Notes: generated from the sequence alone by a model not told the origin. Shown: positions 8,610 to 17,705, numbered from the stretch's first letter. The stretch: DNA of 51,124 nucleotides from an uncultured Verrucomicrobiales bacterium (GCA_937934595.1 CALGZA010000084.1:1-51124), one strand, 5' to 3'. Translations and numbers: made by a program.

Positions 8610-9605
8610 ATGAACGATAAATCTACAACGAGGTCACCATTGTGGCTGGTGCCTAACTTACTGAGCTTGGATGCTCCGTTGGTAGCGGTGTGCTGGATGT
8701 GGGTAATCGCCAAGTCTATGAGGGTGGTTTATGTGGAAACTTATGCTTATTGGCTTTTAGCGGGGGCTGTGTGGAGTATTTATGTTCTGGATAGGGTTCT
8801 GGATGCGAAGCGTTATGGAGGTGATGTGTCTGAGATGAGTCCTAGGCATCAGTTTCATTGGAAGCATTGGAAGATTTTGATTTTTTTGGTAGCTGGTGTG
8901 GTTGTTTATTGTGGTTATTCTGCATTTAATGTTGCTTCTTCTGCACTTCTTACGGCTGGAGTTTCTGGTGTGGGGTTGGTTTTGTTATATATACTGACGC
9001 GGAAGTTTGATGGTGGTGATGTGGCTTATGCTAAGAATTTTGTGGCTGCGATGACTTTTTCTTTTGGTGTATCTGCGCCTATTGTTGTGGAGTCTATTCA
9101 GTTACAGATTGGTATATCTGATATTTGGTTTCATTTTAGTGAGCATTCTGATGCGGATTTCTTTTTGGCGTTACGGCATGGAGCTGCTAATTTTTTGGTG
9201 ATGACGGCTTCTACAGTGGCTTCGGTATTTGCAATTAGTTCGTTGCCGTTTTTGTTTGGGATGCTTTGTTTTTTAAATATAACGGCGATTGATTTGTGGG
9301 AGAAGTCAAGGCGGAGTAGTGAGGATGATGAGAAGGATGCTTGTGAGGCTATTTTGGGTGTAGGCTTGCTTGCTTTAGCGGCATTGGCGGTTTATTTGTT
9401 AGCTTTTAAGCTTTCGGAGGATGAGCGGCCGTTTTGTTATTTGGTGATGGTGGCTGCTGCTTTGTTGCAGTTGGTAAATAAGAATAGGGCGATGTTTTAT
9501 CTTGATGCTCAGCGAGTATTGGCTGATTTGGCGTTGATTTTGCCGTTGCCTTTGTTTTGGCTTTTGAGTGGTGAAGCGCTGTTTGCTTTGGTGGGGTTGT
9601 TTTAG
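8610..9605 (+). CDS. UbiA-like multi-pass membrane protein
   Basis: A roughly 331-residue protein with about eight or nine hydrophobic segments across its whole length. Near residue 60 a cytoplasmic-side motif YVLDRVLDAKR has the DxxxD form seen in the first Asp-rich motif of UbiA prenyltransferases, but the canonical NDxxDxxxD is not complete, and I see no clear second motif. It may be a divergent UbiA-superfamily enzyme working on a polyprenyl substrate, or a relative without that activity. ATG at 8610 is preferred; an in-frame TTG at 8601 would add three residues. Its TAG stop overlaps the stop of the converging gene. Confidence 0.65.
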   Translation: MNDKSTTRSPLWLVPNLLSLDAPLVAVCWMWVIAKSMRVVYVETYAYWLLAGAVWSIYVLDRVLDAKRYGGDVSEMSPRHQFHWKHWKILIFLVAGVVVYCGYSAFNVASSALLTAGVSGVGLVLLYILTRKFDGGDVAYAKNFVAAMTFSFGVSAPIVVESIQLQIGISDIWFHFSEHSDADFFLALRHGAANFLVMTASTVASVFAISSLPFLFGMLCFLNITAIDLWEKSRRSSEDDEKDACEAILGVGLLALAALAVYLLAFKLSEDERPFCYLVMVAAALLQLVNKNRAMFYLDAQRVLADLALILPLPLFWLLSGEALFALVGLF

Positions 9606-10039
9606 TTTAATGCTTTTTGGAGTAGGTTGTATGCTTTTGGGGTGTTTTGTTTGATTTTTTTCATGGTTTGGGTGATATTTTTTCCGAGTTGTTGTTTTTT
9701 AGCGCCGAATTTTTCTTTAATTTCTCTGGTTATTTGGTTGGTGGGTTTAGCGATTTTTTCTTTGTCGGTTTGAATCATTTTGAGTTTTCTTTTTATTGAT
9801 ATGAGTTTAGGGAGTGCTTTTTTTGCTGATTCGAGGTTGTTGATATTTGCTAGTGTGTTGTTCATTTCCTCAAGGGTGATGATTTGATCAGCTGTAATGG
9901 AGTGGTGTGTTTTATTGTTTTGGGCTTGTCTGGCTTTGGCTTTTTCTGGGTGTTCGGTGGCTTTTTTTTTACATGCTGGGAGAGTGGCTATGCATGGTGT
10001 GATGAGGAGTAGGGTGGTGATTTTTTGGATGGATTTCAT
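9602..10039 (-). CDS. Putative lipoprotein, helical and Lys-rich
   Basis: The 145-residue product has a signal with a lipobox ending TLPAC (Cys23), then a Lys/Gln/Thr-rich, predicted helical body without recognisable domain motifs. It is probably an anchored periplasmic helical protein of unknown function. It lies 27 bp downstream of acpH and may be the last gene of the ilvB-ilvN-acpH transcript. Its TAA stop (complement of 9602-9604) overlaps the TAG of the converging membrane protein gene (9603-9605), sharing two bases. Confidence 0.65.
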   Translation of the reverse strand: MKSIQKITTLLLITPCIATLPACKKKATEHPEKAKARQAQNNKTHHSITADQIITLEEMNNTLANINNLESAKKALPKLISIKRKLKMIQTDKEKIAKPTNQITREIKEKFGAKKQQLGKNITQTMKKIKQNTPKAYNLLQKALN

Positions 10040-10066
10040 TGTTGTGTGGTTTGTTTTTTTGGGGAT

Positions 10067-10669
10067 TTAGAATTTGTATTGATTTGTGAATGTGATGAGG
10101 TCTGCGTAGATGGTGTGGAAGTGTTTTTCGAATGTTTTGTAGTGTTTTTCGAAGTCGATGTGGGTGTTTGCGATGGGTGCTGTGAATTTTCCTCTTTTGG
10201 AGACTCTGCGGAATGTTGAGTTTATGCCTTCGATGGTGGTGTAGTTGGCGAGCCAATTTTGGGCATTCATGATGGGGAATGCTTGCTTTAGTGTGCCGAG
10301 TTGCCAGTCTTTATTTTGGTCAATGGTTTGATAAGTTTGTTTAATAAAGTGGTTTAGTTCTGATGTGTGGTAGGTGTTCCAGTGTATGGCGAGGAAGTGG
10401 TCATAGATGATGTCTACGACGATGCCGGCGAATCTTCTGCGTTCTGGAGCGAGGAGTTGTTTGGAGGCGAGGAAGGCTGGGTGTTTGTCAGTTAATTTGT
10501 CGATGGCACGGTGGAGGATGATGCCATCGACGAGGTCAGGCTGTATTTCTGAGCGTAGTTTACTTTCGGTTCCTTTGATGAAGTCACCTAGGAGGTTTCC
10601 TATTTTGAGTGCATCATGTTGGCCTTTGTAGTGATGGGGTGTGAGGGAGAGGTGAGCGAGGTAGTTCAT
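10067..10669 (-). CDS. acpH: Acyl-carrier-protein phosphodiesterase
   Basis: AcpH removes the 4'-phosphopantetheine arm from holo-ACP, an HD-like metal-dependent hydrolase. The 200-residue product matches the family in order: MNYLAHLSL at the N-terminus, GNLLGDFIKG (24-33), ILHRAIDKLTD (about 51-61), RRRFAGIVVDIIYDHFLA, and a helical remainder. Length is normal. It starts 11 bp after the ilvN stop on the same strand and is probably cotranscribed with ilvBN, although no metabolic link between them is obvious. No Shine-Dalgarno sequence is visible. Confidence 0.88.
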   Translation of the reverse strand: MNYLAHLSLTPHHYKGQHDALKIGNLLGDFIKGTESKLRSEIQPDLVDGIILHRAIDKLTDKHPAFLASKQLLAPERRRFAGIVVDIIYDHFLAIHWNTYHTSELNHFIKQTYQTIDQNKDWQLGTLKQAFPIMNAQNWLANYTTIEGINSTFRRVSKRGKFTAPIANTHIDFEKHYKTFEKHFHTIYADLITFTNQYKF

Positions 10670-10680
10670 CTGTGTGGTTG

Positions 10681-11220
10681 CTAGGTGGGTGCATCACCTC
10701 TGGCGATGACTACTTTTCCGGTGCGGACGGCTTCGATGATTTCGAATGCTGAGAGCATGTTGATGGCTGCGTCGATTTTTGCGGGGTCACCGGTGATGAT
10801 GGCTGTCATGGCGACTGGTGTGAGGTCTACTGATTTACCTCCGAAGTGGTCGATGATCTGGAGTGCTTCTGTTCGACTCGAGTTGTTGACGAGGAATTTG
10901 ATGAGGAGCATTTCTTTGACGATGGCGTCTTTGGTGGTGTGTTCTTGACACTGGATGACATCGATTAGTTTGTTTACTTGTTTGATGATTTGCTCGAGTC
11001 CGTTTGATGAACCTGTGATACCGATAGTCATGCGTGAGAATCTGGCGTCACGGGACTGGGATACGACGAGGGAGTCGATATTGAAACCACGTCTTGCGAA
11101 TACTTGGCTGATGCGCATGAGTGCGCCTGCTTTGTTGTTTACGAAGATGGATAGAGTGTGGAGTGTGCTGTCTTTGTTGTTATTTTCCTGCGGGGTGTCT
11201 GTGGTGATGATGTTAGCCAT
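10681..11220 (-). CDS. ilvN: Acetolactate synthase small (regulatory) subunit
   Basis: This 179-residue ACT-domain subunit activates the IlvB catalytic subunit and confers feedback inhibition by branched-chain amino acids. It has the N-terminal ACT domain (about 19-95: HTLSIFVNNKAGALMRIS, FARRGFNIDSL) and the C-terminal small-subunit domain (DPAKIDAAINML, FEIIEAVRTGKVVIARG). It follows ilvB by 63 bp on the same strand. The first 17 residues form a short polar extension before the ACT domain. Symbols ilvN and ilvH are both used for this subunit. Confidence 0.95.
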   Translation of the reverse strand: MANIITTDTPQENNNKDSTLHTLSIFVNNKAGALMRISQVFARRGFNIDSLVVSQSRDARFSRMTIGITGSSNGLEQIIKQVNKLIDVIQCQEHTTKDAIVKEMLLIKFLVNNSSRTEALQIIDHFGGKSVDLTPVAMTAIITGDPAKIDAAINMLSAFEIIEAVRTGKVVIARGDAPT

Positions 11221-11283
11221 GTGACTGAGTGGTTAAGAAATTTTAGTTTAGATTACTTGTTATGCGAGGTTGTTCGTTATGTG

Positions 11284-13017
11284 TTATGTGGAGCCGATGG
11301 GTTTATCCATTTTGTATTTTGGTGGTTCGGTGAGCATGTCCTCGAGTGCGGCTCCTGCTGGGATCATGGGGAAGACGTTGTCTGACTTGATACATTCAGC
11401 GTGGATGAGGACTGGGCCTTCATTGTATTCTAGTGCTTGTTTGACCATTCTGGAGACGTCAGCGGGGCGTTTGATGTAGATTCCTTTAATGCCGTATGAG
11501 GCAGCTAGTTTGACGAAGTCTGGGTTACCTTCCATGTCGACACCAGATTTACGGTCATCGAAGAATAGCTCTTGCCATTGTCTGACCATTCCGAGGTAGT
11601 GGTTGTTAAGGACGACTATTTTTATGGGTAGTTTATGAATGGCTGCGGTGGCTAGTTCGCAGAGGGTCATTTGGAATCCGCCGTCTCCGGAGAATGAGAT
11701 GACGGTGCGATCTGGGCATGCGAAAGCTGCTCCGATGGCTGCTGGGAATCCGAAGCCCATGGTGCCTGCGCCACCGGAGCTGAGCCAGGAGTGGGTTTTG
11801 GCGTTTTTGTAGAACTGAGCAGCCCACATTTGGTGTTGGCCGACATCTGTGGTGACGATGGCTTCTCCGTTGGTTTGTGTGCAGAATTCGTCAATTACTT
11901 GTTGCATTCTGAGGCCGCCTTGTTTTTTGAATGCTAGTGGGAATTTTTTTCTGTAAGTGTCTAGGTGGGTATTCCATTCTGGGAGTTTTTGTTTAGTGAT
12001 TTTGTTGTTTAGAAGCTTGAGTATGGTTTTGGCATCTCCGACTATTTCTATGTCTGGTTCGATCATTTTATTCATCTCTGATGGGTCGATGTCGATGTGG
12101 ATGATTTTGGCGTTGGCGCAGAATTTGTCTGCTTGGCCGATGATGCGGTCATCAAATCTTGAGCCGATGTTGATGAGGAGGTCGCATTCGCAGACGGCTT
12201 TATTTGCGTATGCTGTGCCGTGCATTCCAAGCATTCCGAGGTTTAGGGGGTGCATTTCGGAGATGATACCTTTACCTAAGAGGGTGTTAGTGAGTGGGCA
12301 GTCGAGGGTGGTGGAGAATTGGAGCATTTCTTCGTGAGCCTGAGATATCATAGCTCCTTGACCTGCTAGGATGAGGGGTTTTTTAGCGTTGGCAATGAGT
12401 TCGATAGCTTGGTCTACTTTGGTTAGGTCGATTTCGTAGGCTTTTTCGGGTTTGTAGCCAGGGAGGTCTAATTTGTCGTTTAGACTGAAGTCACCGGTGA
12501 ATGGTCCTTGGCTTATGTCTTTAGGGATGTCTATGAGGACGGGTCCTGGGCGGCCGGTGGTTGTGATATGGTATGCCTCGCGGGTAATTCTTGGGATGCT
12601 GTTAGTTTCTCTTACGAGGTAGTTATGTTTTACAACTGGGAGGGTGATGCCGAAGATGTCTGCTTCTTGGAATGCGTCTTTACCAAGCATCCATGTGACC
12701 TGTTGGCCGCTGATGAGGATCATTGGCACGGAGTCCATCTGAGCTGTCATGAGTCCTGTAACTGTATTTCCTGCGCCTGGTCCTGAGGTGACTAGTACGA
12801 CTGCGGGTTTCCCTGTTGCTCTGGCGTAGCCGTCTGCCATGTGGCAAGCGCCTTGCTCGTGACGGCTGAGGACAAATTTTATATTGGTTTTAACGGTTTC
12901 AAGGGCATCAAATATGGGTAGTACGGCTCCGCCTGAGTATCCGAATATGATTTCTATTCCGATATCGTCTAGAGTTTTTATGAGTGCTTGTGCTCCGTCT
13001 AATTGTTGTTCTTTCAT
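11284..13017 (-). CDS. ilvB: Acetolactate synthase large (catalytic) subunit
   Basis: This ThDP- and FAD-dependent enzyme joins two pyruvates, or pyruvate and 2-oxobutyrate, in the first common step of valine, leucine and isoleucine synthesis. The 577-residue product has the N-terminal ThDP domain with catalytic Glu54 in [17 protein letters not shown], a central FAD-binding domain, and a C-terminal ThDP domain with GDGGFQM and [13 protein letters not shown]. All are standard for biosynthetic acetohydroxyacid synthase. It heads the minus-strand group ilvB-ilvN-acpH-lipoprotein. Upstream is an unusually G-poor leader of about 230 nt, which may control it. Confidence 0.97.
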   Translation of the reverse strand: MKEQQLDGAQALIKTLDDIGIEIIFGYSGGAVLPIFDALETVKTNIKFVLSRHEQGACHMADGYARATGKPAVVLVTSGPGAGNTVTGLMTAQMDSVPMILISGQQVTWMLGKDAFQEADIFGITLPVVKHNYLVRETNSIPRITREAYHITTTGRPGPVLIDIPKDISQGPFTGDFSLNDKLDLPGYKPEKAYEIDLTKVDQAIELIANAKKPLILAGQGAMISQAHEEMLQFSTTLDCPLTNTLLGKGIISEMHPLNLGMLGMHGTAYANKAVCECDLLINIGSRFDDRIIGQADKFCANAKIIHIDIDPSEMNKMIEPDIEIVGDAKTILKLLNNKITKQKLPEWNTHLDTYRKKFPLAFKKQGGLRMQQVIDEFCTQTNGEAIVTTDVGQHQMWAAQFYKNAKTHSWLSSGGAGTMGFGFPAAIGAAFACPDRTVISFSGDGGFQMTLCELATAAIHKLPIKIVVLNNHYLGMVRQWQELFFDDRKSGVDMEGNPDFVKLAASYGIKGIYIKRPADVSRMVKQALEYNEGPVLIHAECIKSDNVFPMIPAGAALEDMLTEPPKYKMDKPIGST

Positions 13018-13257
13018 TTTGAAAATGGTTATTTATCATCTAAATGTGTATTTTTTTGATGTTATGTAAACATAAAAACGTTGTTTTTTCTTTAAGTTGT
13101 TGTTTTTTGGGTGTTGGTTAATTTGAAAATTGTTTTTTGGGAGTATTTTGTTGATGGGTGTGTGATGTTTGAGGTTGATGTTTCTAGCGTTATGATGGGT
13201 GTTGTGTTTTTGTGGTTGTATTTTGATAGTTTTGCTCAAAAGTATGAGTAAATTATA
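13018..13257 (-). promoter_or_regulatory. C-rich, G-poor leader upstream of ilvB with a TATAAT box
   Basis: Read on the minus strand, a TATAAT hexamer (complement of 13252-13257) is followed by a leader of about 230 nt before the ilvB ATG. By hand count, bases 13081-13260 hold 50 C and 5 G on the transcribed-RNA sense, so little secondary structure can form. No convincing -35 box, leader peptide or T-box is seen. The composition is like Rho-utilisation (rut) regions, which can attenuate biosynthetic operons. This is an inference; the box alone is weak evidence of a promoter. It is the only notable content of the 351-bp gap. Confidence 0.35.
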
Positions 13258-13345
13258 GTATGCCATGTAACAGAACTTTGGTTAATTGGGTGATTGTTAT
13301 TCATTCGATGATATTTTAGTTATTCCGTGGGAGCAATCTATGTGA

Positions 13346-13358
13346 GATTATCATTATC
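13346..13358. promoter_or_regulatory. Fur-box-like sequence just upstream of a start codon
   Basis: GATTATCATTATC reverse-complements to GATAATGATAATC, identical to the first 13 bases of the classical 19-bp Fur box; the remaining six bases do not match. It ends 10 bases before the ATG of the heme-binding fusion protein, where a repressor could block initiation. A 13-base A/T-rich match can arise by chance. Confidence 0.25.
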
Positions 13359-13368
13359 AATTTAAACT

Positions 13369-16300
13369 ATGAAATTAAGGAAAATCAGAATAGGAATAGG
13401 AGCAGCAGGGCTTGGGGCTTATGCTTGCGGGATGGGATTATCATCTGCGCAAAATGATCATTTAGTCTTGGCTGCTCAGGGTGAGGCGAATGGGAAGCAT
13501 GTGGTTTTATTAGCAGGGGATGAGGAGTACCGATCTGAGGAGGCGATGCCGATGATGGCTCAATTGCTGTCTAAGCAGGGATTCAAGTGCACAGTTTTGT
13601 TTTCGATGGATAAAGATAATAAGTTTGTGGATCCTAAGAACCAGAAGAGTTTGTCACATCCTGTGGCGTTAGATTCTGCTGATGCGATAGTGATGTCATT
13701 ACGTTTTAGGAACTGGGAGGATGTAGCGTTTTCGAAATTTGATGCTGCTTTTTCTCGAGGGGTTCCGATAGTGGCTTTACGAACTTCTACGCATGCTTTC
13801 AATACAAAGAGGGAGAGTAAGTGGGCTAAATATTCATTTAATGCCATGGCTGAGACTGGATGGCATAAGGGGTTTGGCCGTCAGGTTTTAGGTGAGACAT
13901 GGGTTAGTCATCATGGACGTCACCGTAAGGAGGGTACACGTACTCACATAGAGAAAGGTGCTGAGAAGCATCCTGTTTTGAATGGAGTGGGTGAGATATT
14001 TTGTACTTCTGATGTTTATGGAGCGAATCCTTTAAGTTCTGCGACTATTTTATTGAGGGGTGAGGTGACTGCATCATTTGATCCTAAATCACCTGGAGTG
14101 AAGGGTAAGAACAAGCCGATGCAGCCAGCGGCATGGACTTTGGAATATAAGCATGATTCTGGAAAGACGAATAGGATTATGACGACTACGATGGGAGCGG
14201 CATCGGATTTGGTAGATGAAGATCTGCGACGATTGGTGGTGAATGGAGTTTACTGGGGTCTAAATATGAAGGTTCCGGCTAAGGTTGATGTTACTATTGA
14301 TGGAGTTTATAAGCCTACATTTTATGGTTTTAATACGTTTAAGAAGAATATGACTCCTGCGGATTTGCTTCCTCAGAAGCCTAAGGGTATTAAGCCCGGG
14401 CCGAAGCATCCTGCAGTGAAGGCTGGGCAGCCGCCTGAGAAGCTTAATTTGTTAAAGCATGGGCGTATTGGTCTTATTGGTGGAGGACTGGTTTCACGGA
14501 TGAATTTGTTTAACCGTTTTGAAGCTGAATTACAGGTGCGTTTCCCGGAGAAGGATCTATATATCAGGAACTGGGGACGGGAGGGTGATACACCTGCATT
14601 TCGTCCACATCCTTCCAGAAAGTCTCACTGGGTGATACCTGATGGTAAGGAATTGGTTAAGAAGGAGTATAGGAGAGGTGGTGGTCGAGGTCATTATGAG
14701 ACGCCTGATCAGTGGTTGGGGCGTCATAAGATTGATACTGTGATTGGTTTTTTTGGTTATAGTGAGTCTTTTGATGGTTTGGAGCGTCTTGATGGTTATA
14801 AAGCGGAGTTAAGGTCATTTATAAAGCATACTTTGTCTCAGGAGTATTCTGGAAGTGCTCCGCAGTTGGCTATAGTTTCACCTGCTGCGTTTGAGGATTT
14901 GTCAGGTAAGCGAGATTTACCGGATGGGAAAGTGATTAATGAGCATTTGGCAGCTTATACGAAGGCTATGGCGGAGGTTTGTAAGGAGGAGGGAGTGCTG
15001 TTTGTAGATGCATATTCAGTTACTGAAGGATTTTATAAGTCTAGCAAGGATGATTTAACAAGTAATGGACATAATCTTAATGATGCAGGATATTCTAAAT
15101 TTGCTCCAGTATTAGCGGAGCGTTTATTTGGTAAGCAGGTTGTTAAGGCGAGTGCTGGGGTGAGGGCTCAGGTTCATGCGGCTGTGGCTGAGAAGAATAG
15201 GCTGTGGGTGATTGATTATAAGATACCGAATGGGGTGCATGTTCATGGAAGGCGCTATAAGCCATTTGGTAATGTGAATTACCCAGATGAGCTTAAGAAG
15301 ATACGTCAGATGACAGAGATAAGGGATAATGCGATTTGGGCATTGAATAAGGGTAAATCATATGATGTGTCAGCAGCTGATGCGAAGACGGTAAAGCTTA
15401 AGCCGATAGCGACTAACTCGAATAGGCCGAATACTTATATTTCTGGAAAGGAGATGGAGTCTAAGCTGACTTTACCGAAAGGATATGAGATGAAGCTGTT
15501 TGCGTGTGAGGAGAAGTTTCCTGATCTAGCTAATCCTTCACAGATGGCTTTTGATAATAAGGGTCGTTTGTGGGTGAGCTGCATGCCTAGTTATCCGCAT
15601 TATCGTATAGGAGATCCAGCGCCACAGGATAAGATTATTATTTTTGAAGATACTGATGGTGATGGTGTTGCAGATAAGCAGACTAATTTCTTGGAGGATA
15701 TTCATATTCCTATGGGTTTTGAGATAACGGAATATGGTGTATTTGTCTCATTAGGCAATGACTTGGTTTTATATAAGGATACGGATGGAGATGATAAGGC
15801 TGATAGTATGGAAGTGGTTTTAAGTGGTTTTGATGATCATGATACGCATCATGCCATTTCTAGTTTCTGTGCAGATCCTTCAGGTGCTATTTTTATGGCT
15901 GAGGGAACATTTTTGCATTCGAATGTGGAGACGCCGTATGGGCCTGTAAGGGGTACGAATGGTGGTTTTTACCGCTATAATCCGGCTAAGGGAAGGTTAG
16001 AGAGAACGGCTCAGTATAGGATACCAAATCCATGGGGTATAGCTGTGGATGACTGGGGGCAGAATTTCTTTTTGCATACATCTGGTGCGTCTTTTTCATG
16101 GATGCAGAGAGGGGCTATTAAGTCCAAGTATGGGGTGAATTTGAGTGCGCCTAATTTACTGTCTAGCAATAATGTTAGGCCTACATCTGGTGTAGAGTTT
16201 GTGAGTTCGAGGCATTTTCCTGATGAGGTTCAGGGAGATGCAATTATTTGTAACAACATTGGTTTCTTAGGAGCGATGCAGCACAAGGTAATACCTAATG

Positions 16301-17508
16301 ATGAGATTGGTTATAAGACTGAGTTTAGGCATAGGCTGTTTCAATCATCTGATCCTTATTTTAGGCCTGTAGATCTTGAGTTTGCACCAGATGGATCTTT
16401 GTATGTTATTGACTGGAGTAATGTGCTTATTGGGCATATGCAGCATAATGCACGTGATCCTAAGAGGGACAAGAAGCACGGAAGGATTTACCGTATTACG
16501 TATCCATCACGCCCTCTTGTGCCGGTGGCTAAGGTAGCAGGTGCTGGGATTCCCGAGTTGTTAGAGAATCTTAAACTGCCAGAGATACGAACACGCTACA
16601 GAACGCGCAGGGAATTACGAGGAAGGGATGTGAGTGAGGTTTCAAAGGCGTTAAGTAAGTGGGTAGCTGGATTAGATAAGAAGTCTCCGAGATATGCGCA
16701 TCATGTTACTGAGGCGATGTGGGTATCATGGGGTATTAATAAGTTAGACCGAGCTATTTTGGATTTATGTTTGCAGTCTAGTGATGCGAGATCTAGGGCG
16801 GCGGCTACTAGAGCGGTTCGGTATAATGCTGATGCTATCAGTGATGCTGTTGAGTTACTTAAGAAATCTGCTTTAGATCCCAATGCTCAGGTAAGACATG
16901 AAGCATTGATAGCTGCTTCTTGGATGGCTAGTGAGAAGGGGCTTACTGTGCTTAGTGCATTTGAGAAGAGTCCTATTCATAAATGGACTCAAGAGGCATA
17001 TAAACATGCTAAGGCTAATTTGACTGATGGAGTTGTTAAGTCTCCTGTTAAGGTAGTTAGCATACCTGATCATTTGAAGAATTCACCTAAGCATATGCAG
17101 GAGTCCTATAAGCGAGGCAAGAAGGCATATATGCATGCTGAGAATTGTATTATTTGTCACGGTGCTAAGGGAGAGGGGAATGCTGTTACTAAGATGCCTC
17201 CCCTTGATGGTAGTAGGTGGGTGACTAGCGATAAGGAGCTTTTGACTAAGATAGCTCTTCATGGACTCATGGGTAAGATAGAGGTGAAGGGAAAGCCATA
17301 TAATGGTGCTATGGCTGGCTACAATGGCAGGATAGATAATAAGGAAATAGCAGATATACTTACTTATGTTAGAAATTCATGGTCTAATAAGACTGGTGAT
17401 GCAGTGACAAAGAAGGAGGTAGATGCTATTCTTTTGAAGACAAAAGATCAGAGTAAAAAGGGGCCTTATAAGGCTAAGGAGTTATTAAAAAGTCATCCGC
17501 TGAAATAG
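13369..17508 (+). CDS. Secreted ThuA-like / SGNH-like / PVC-type membrane-bound dehydrogenase with terminal cytochrome c
   Basis: A 1379-residue fusion protein. A hydrophobic N-terminal export signal (about 1-28) is followed by a ThuA-like domain (about 43-300, HVVLLAGDEEYRSEE); an SGNH-like region (about 360-595) in which the nucleophile motif reads GGGL instead of GDSL; a beta-propeller of the PVC membrane-bound dehydrogenase type (about 695-1085, NPSQMAFDNKGRLWVSC); HEAT-like helices (about 1090-1220); and a cytochrome c domain with CIICH at 1260-1264 and a late Met-rich stretch. Such proteins are expected in the periplasm, oxidising sugars or related polymers and passing electrons through the heme. 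The substrate is unknown. It ends at a clear intrinsic terminator and has no Shine-Dalgarno sequence. Confidence 0.9.
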   Translation: MKLRKIRIGIGAAGLGAYACGMGLSSAQNDHLVLAAQGEANGKHVVLLAGDEEYRSEEAMPMMAQLLSKQGFKCTVLFSMDKDNKFVDPKNQKSLSHPVALDSADAIVMSLRFRNWEDVAFSKFDAAFSRGVPIVALRTSTHAFNTKRESKWAKYSFNAMAETGWHKGFGRQVLGETWVSHHGRHRKEGTRTHIEKGAEKHPVLNGVGEIFCTSDVYGANPLSSATILLRGEVTASFDPKSPGVKGKNKPMQPAAWTLEYKHDSGKTNRIMTTTMGAASDLVDEDLRRLVVNGVYWGLNMKVPAKVDVTIDGVYKPTFYGFNTFKKNMTPADLLPQKPKGIKPGPKHPAVKAGQPPEKLNLLKHGRIGLIGGGLVSRMNLFNRFEAELQVRFPEKDLYIRNWGREGDTPAFRPHPSRKSHWVIPDGKELVKKEYRRGGGRGHYETPDQWLGRHKIDTVIGFFGYSESFDGLERLDGYKAELRSFIKHTLSQEYSGSAPQLAIVSPAAFEDLSGKRDLPDGKVINEHLAAYTKAMAEVCKEEGVLFVDAYSVTEGFYKSSKDDLTSNGHNLNDAGYSKFAPVLAERLFGKQVVKASAGVRAQVHAAVAEKNRLWVIDYKIPNGVHVHGRRYKPFGNVNYPDELKKIRQMTEIRDNAIWALNKGKSYDVSAADAKTVKLKPIATNSNRPNTYISGKEMESKLTLPKGYEMKLFACEEKFPDLANPSQMAFDNKGRLWVSCMPSYPHYRIGDPAPQDKIIIFEDTDGDGVADKQTNFLEDIHIPMGFEITEYGVFVSLGNDLVLYKDTDGDDKADSMEVVLSGFDDHDTHHAISSFCADPSGAIFMAEGTFLHSNVETPYGPVRGTNGGFYRYNPAKGRLERTAQYRIPNPWGIAVDDWGQNFFLHTSGASFSWMQRGAIKSKYGVNLSAPNLLSSNNVRPTSGVEFVSSRHFPDEVQGDAIICNNIGFLGAMQHKVIPNDEIGYKTEFRHRLFQSSDPYFRPVDLEFAPDGSLYVIDWSNVLIGHMQHNARDPKRDKKHGRIYRITYPSRPLVPVAKVAGAGIPELLENLKLPEIRTRYRTRRELRGRDVSEVSKALSKWVAGLDKKSPRYAHHVTEAMWVSWGINKLDRAILDLCLQSSDARSRAAATRAVRYNADAISDAVELLKKSALDPNAQVRHEALIAASWMASEKGLTVLSAFEKSPIHKWTQEAYKHAKANLTDGVVKSPVKVVSIPDHLKNSPKHMQESYKRGKKAYMHAENCIICHGAKGEGNAVTKMPPLDGSRWVTSDKELLTKIALHGLMGKIEVKGKPYNGAMAGYNGRIDNKEIADILTYVRNSWSNKTGDAVTKKEVDAILLKTKDQSKKGPYKAKELLKSHPLK

Positions 17509-17536
17509 TCTTTTTTATAAATAGATTCATCTATAT

Positions 17537-17574
17537 ATCCTGCCTTGCATATTTTGTGAGGTGGGATTTTTTTT
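17537..17574 (+). terminator. Intrinsic terminator of the dehydrogenase gene
   Basis: Bases 17537-17567 fold into a 13-bp stem with four G-T wobble pairs and a 5-base loop, followed by an uninterrupted T run (17567-17574). It lies about 30 bases after the stop codon on the plus strand. Confidence 0.75.
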
Positions 17575-17601
17575 AGGCAGGAGAGGAGGATGAAGGGAAA
17601 G

Positions 17602-17649
17602 GTTGGAGTTGGAGTTGGAGTTGGAGTTGGAGGTGGAGTTGGAGTTGGA
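17602..17649. repeat. Hexamer tandem repeat GTTGGA, 8 units
   Basis: Eight consecutive 6-bp units of GTTGGA, one of them GGTGGA. They lie between two facing terminators, so the array is outside both transcription units. A purine-rich simple repeat likely to vary in copy number. Confidence 0.9.
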
Positions 17650-17661
17650 TATAGGGCTATT

Positions 17662-17705
17662 AAAAAGAGGGTTAATGTCTCTTGGGTTGTAAGAGACATT
17701 AACCC
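17662..17705 (-). terminator. Intrinsic terminator of the Lys-rich HhH protein gene
   Basis: GGGTTAATGTCTCTT (17669-17683) and AAGAGACATTAACCC (17691-17705) form a perfect 15-bp stem with a 7-base loop. On the minus strand it is followed by CTCTTTTT. It lies 46 bases past the stop of the minus-strand gene. Confidence 0.8.

Noticed and set aside
13036-13266. A minus-strand frame of 76 codons in the ilvB leader
   Set aside because: Its residues are an Asn/Lys/His/Gln mix produced by the C/A-rich sequence, with no run of Leu, Val or Ile codons and no motif. It is better explained as an open frame in skewed non-coding DNA.
17493-17699. A minus-strand Pro/Thr repeat frame over the hexamer array
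   Set aside because: It is the translation of the simple repeat and passes through two terminators.
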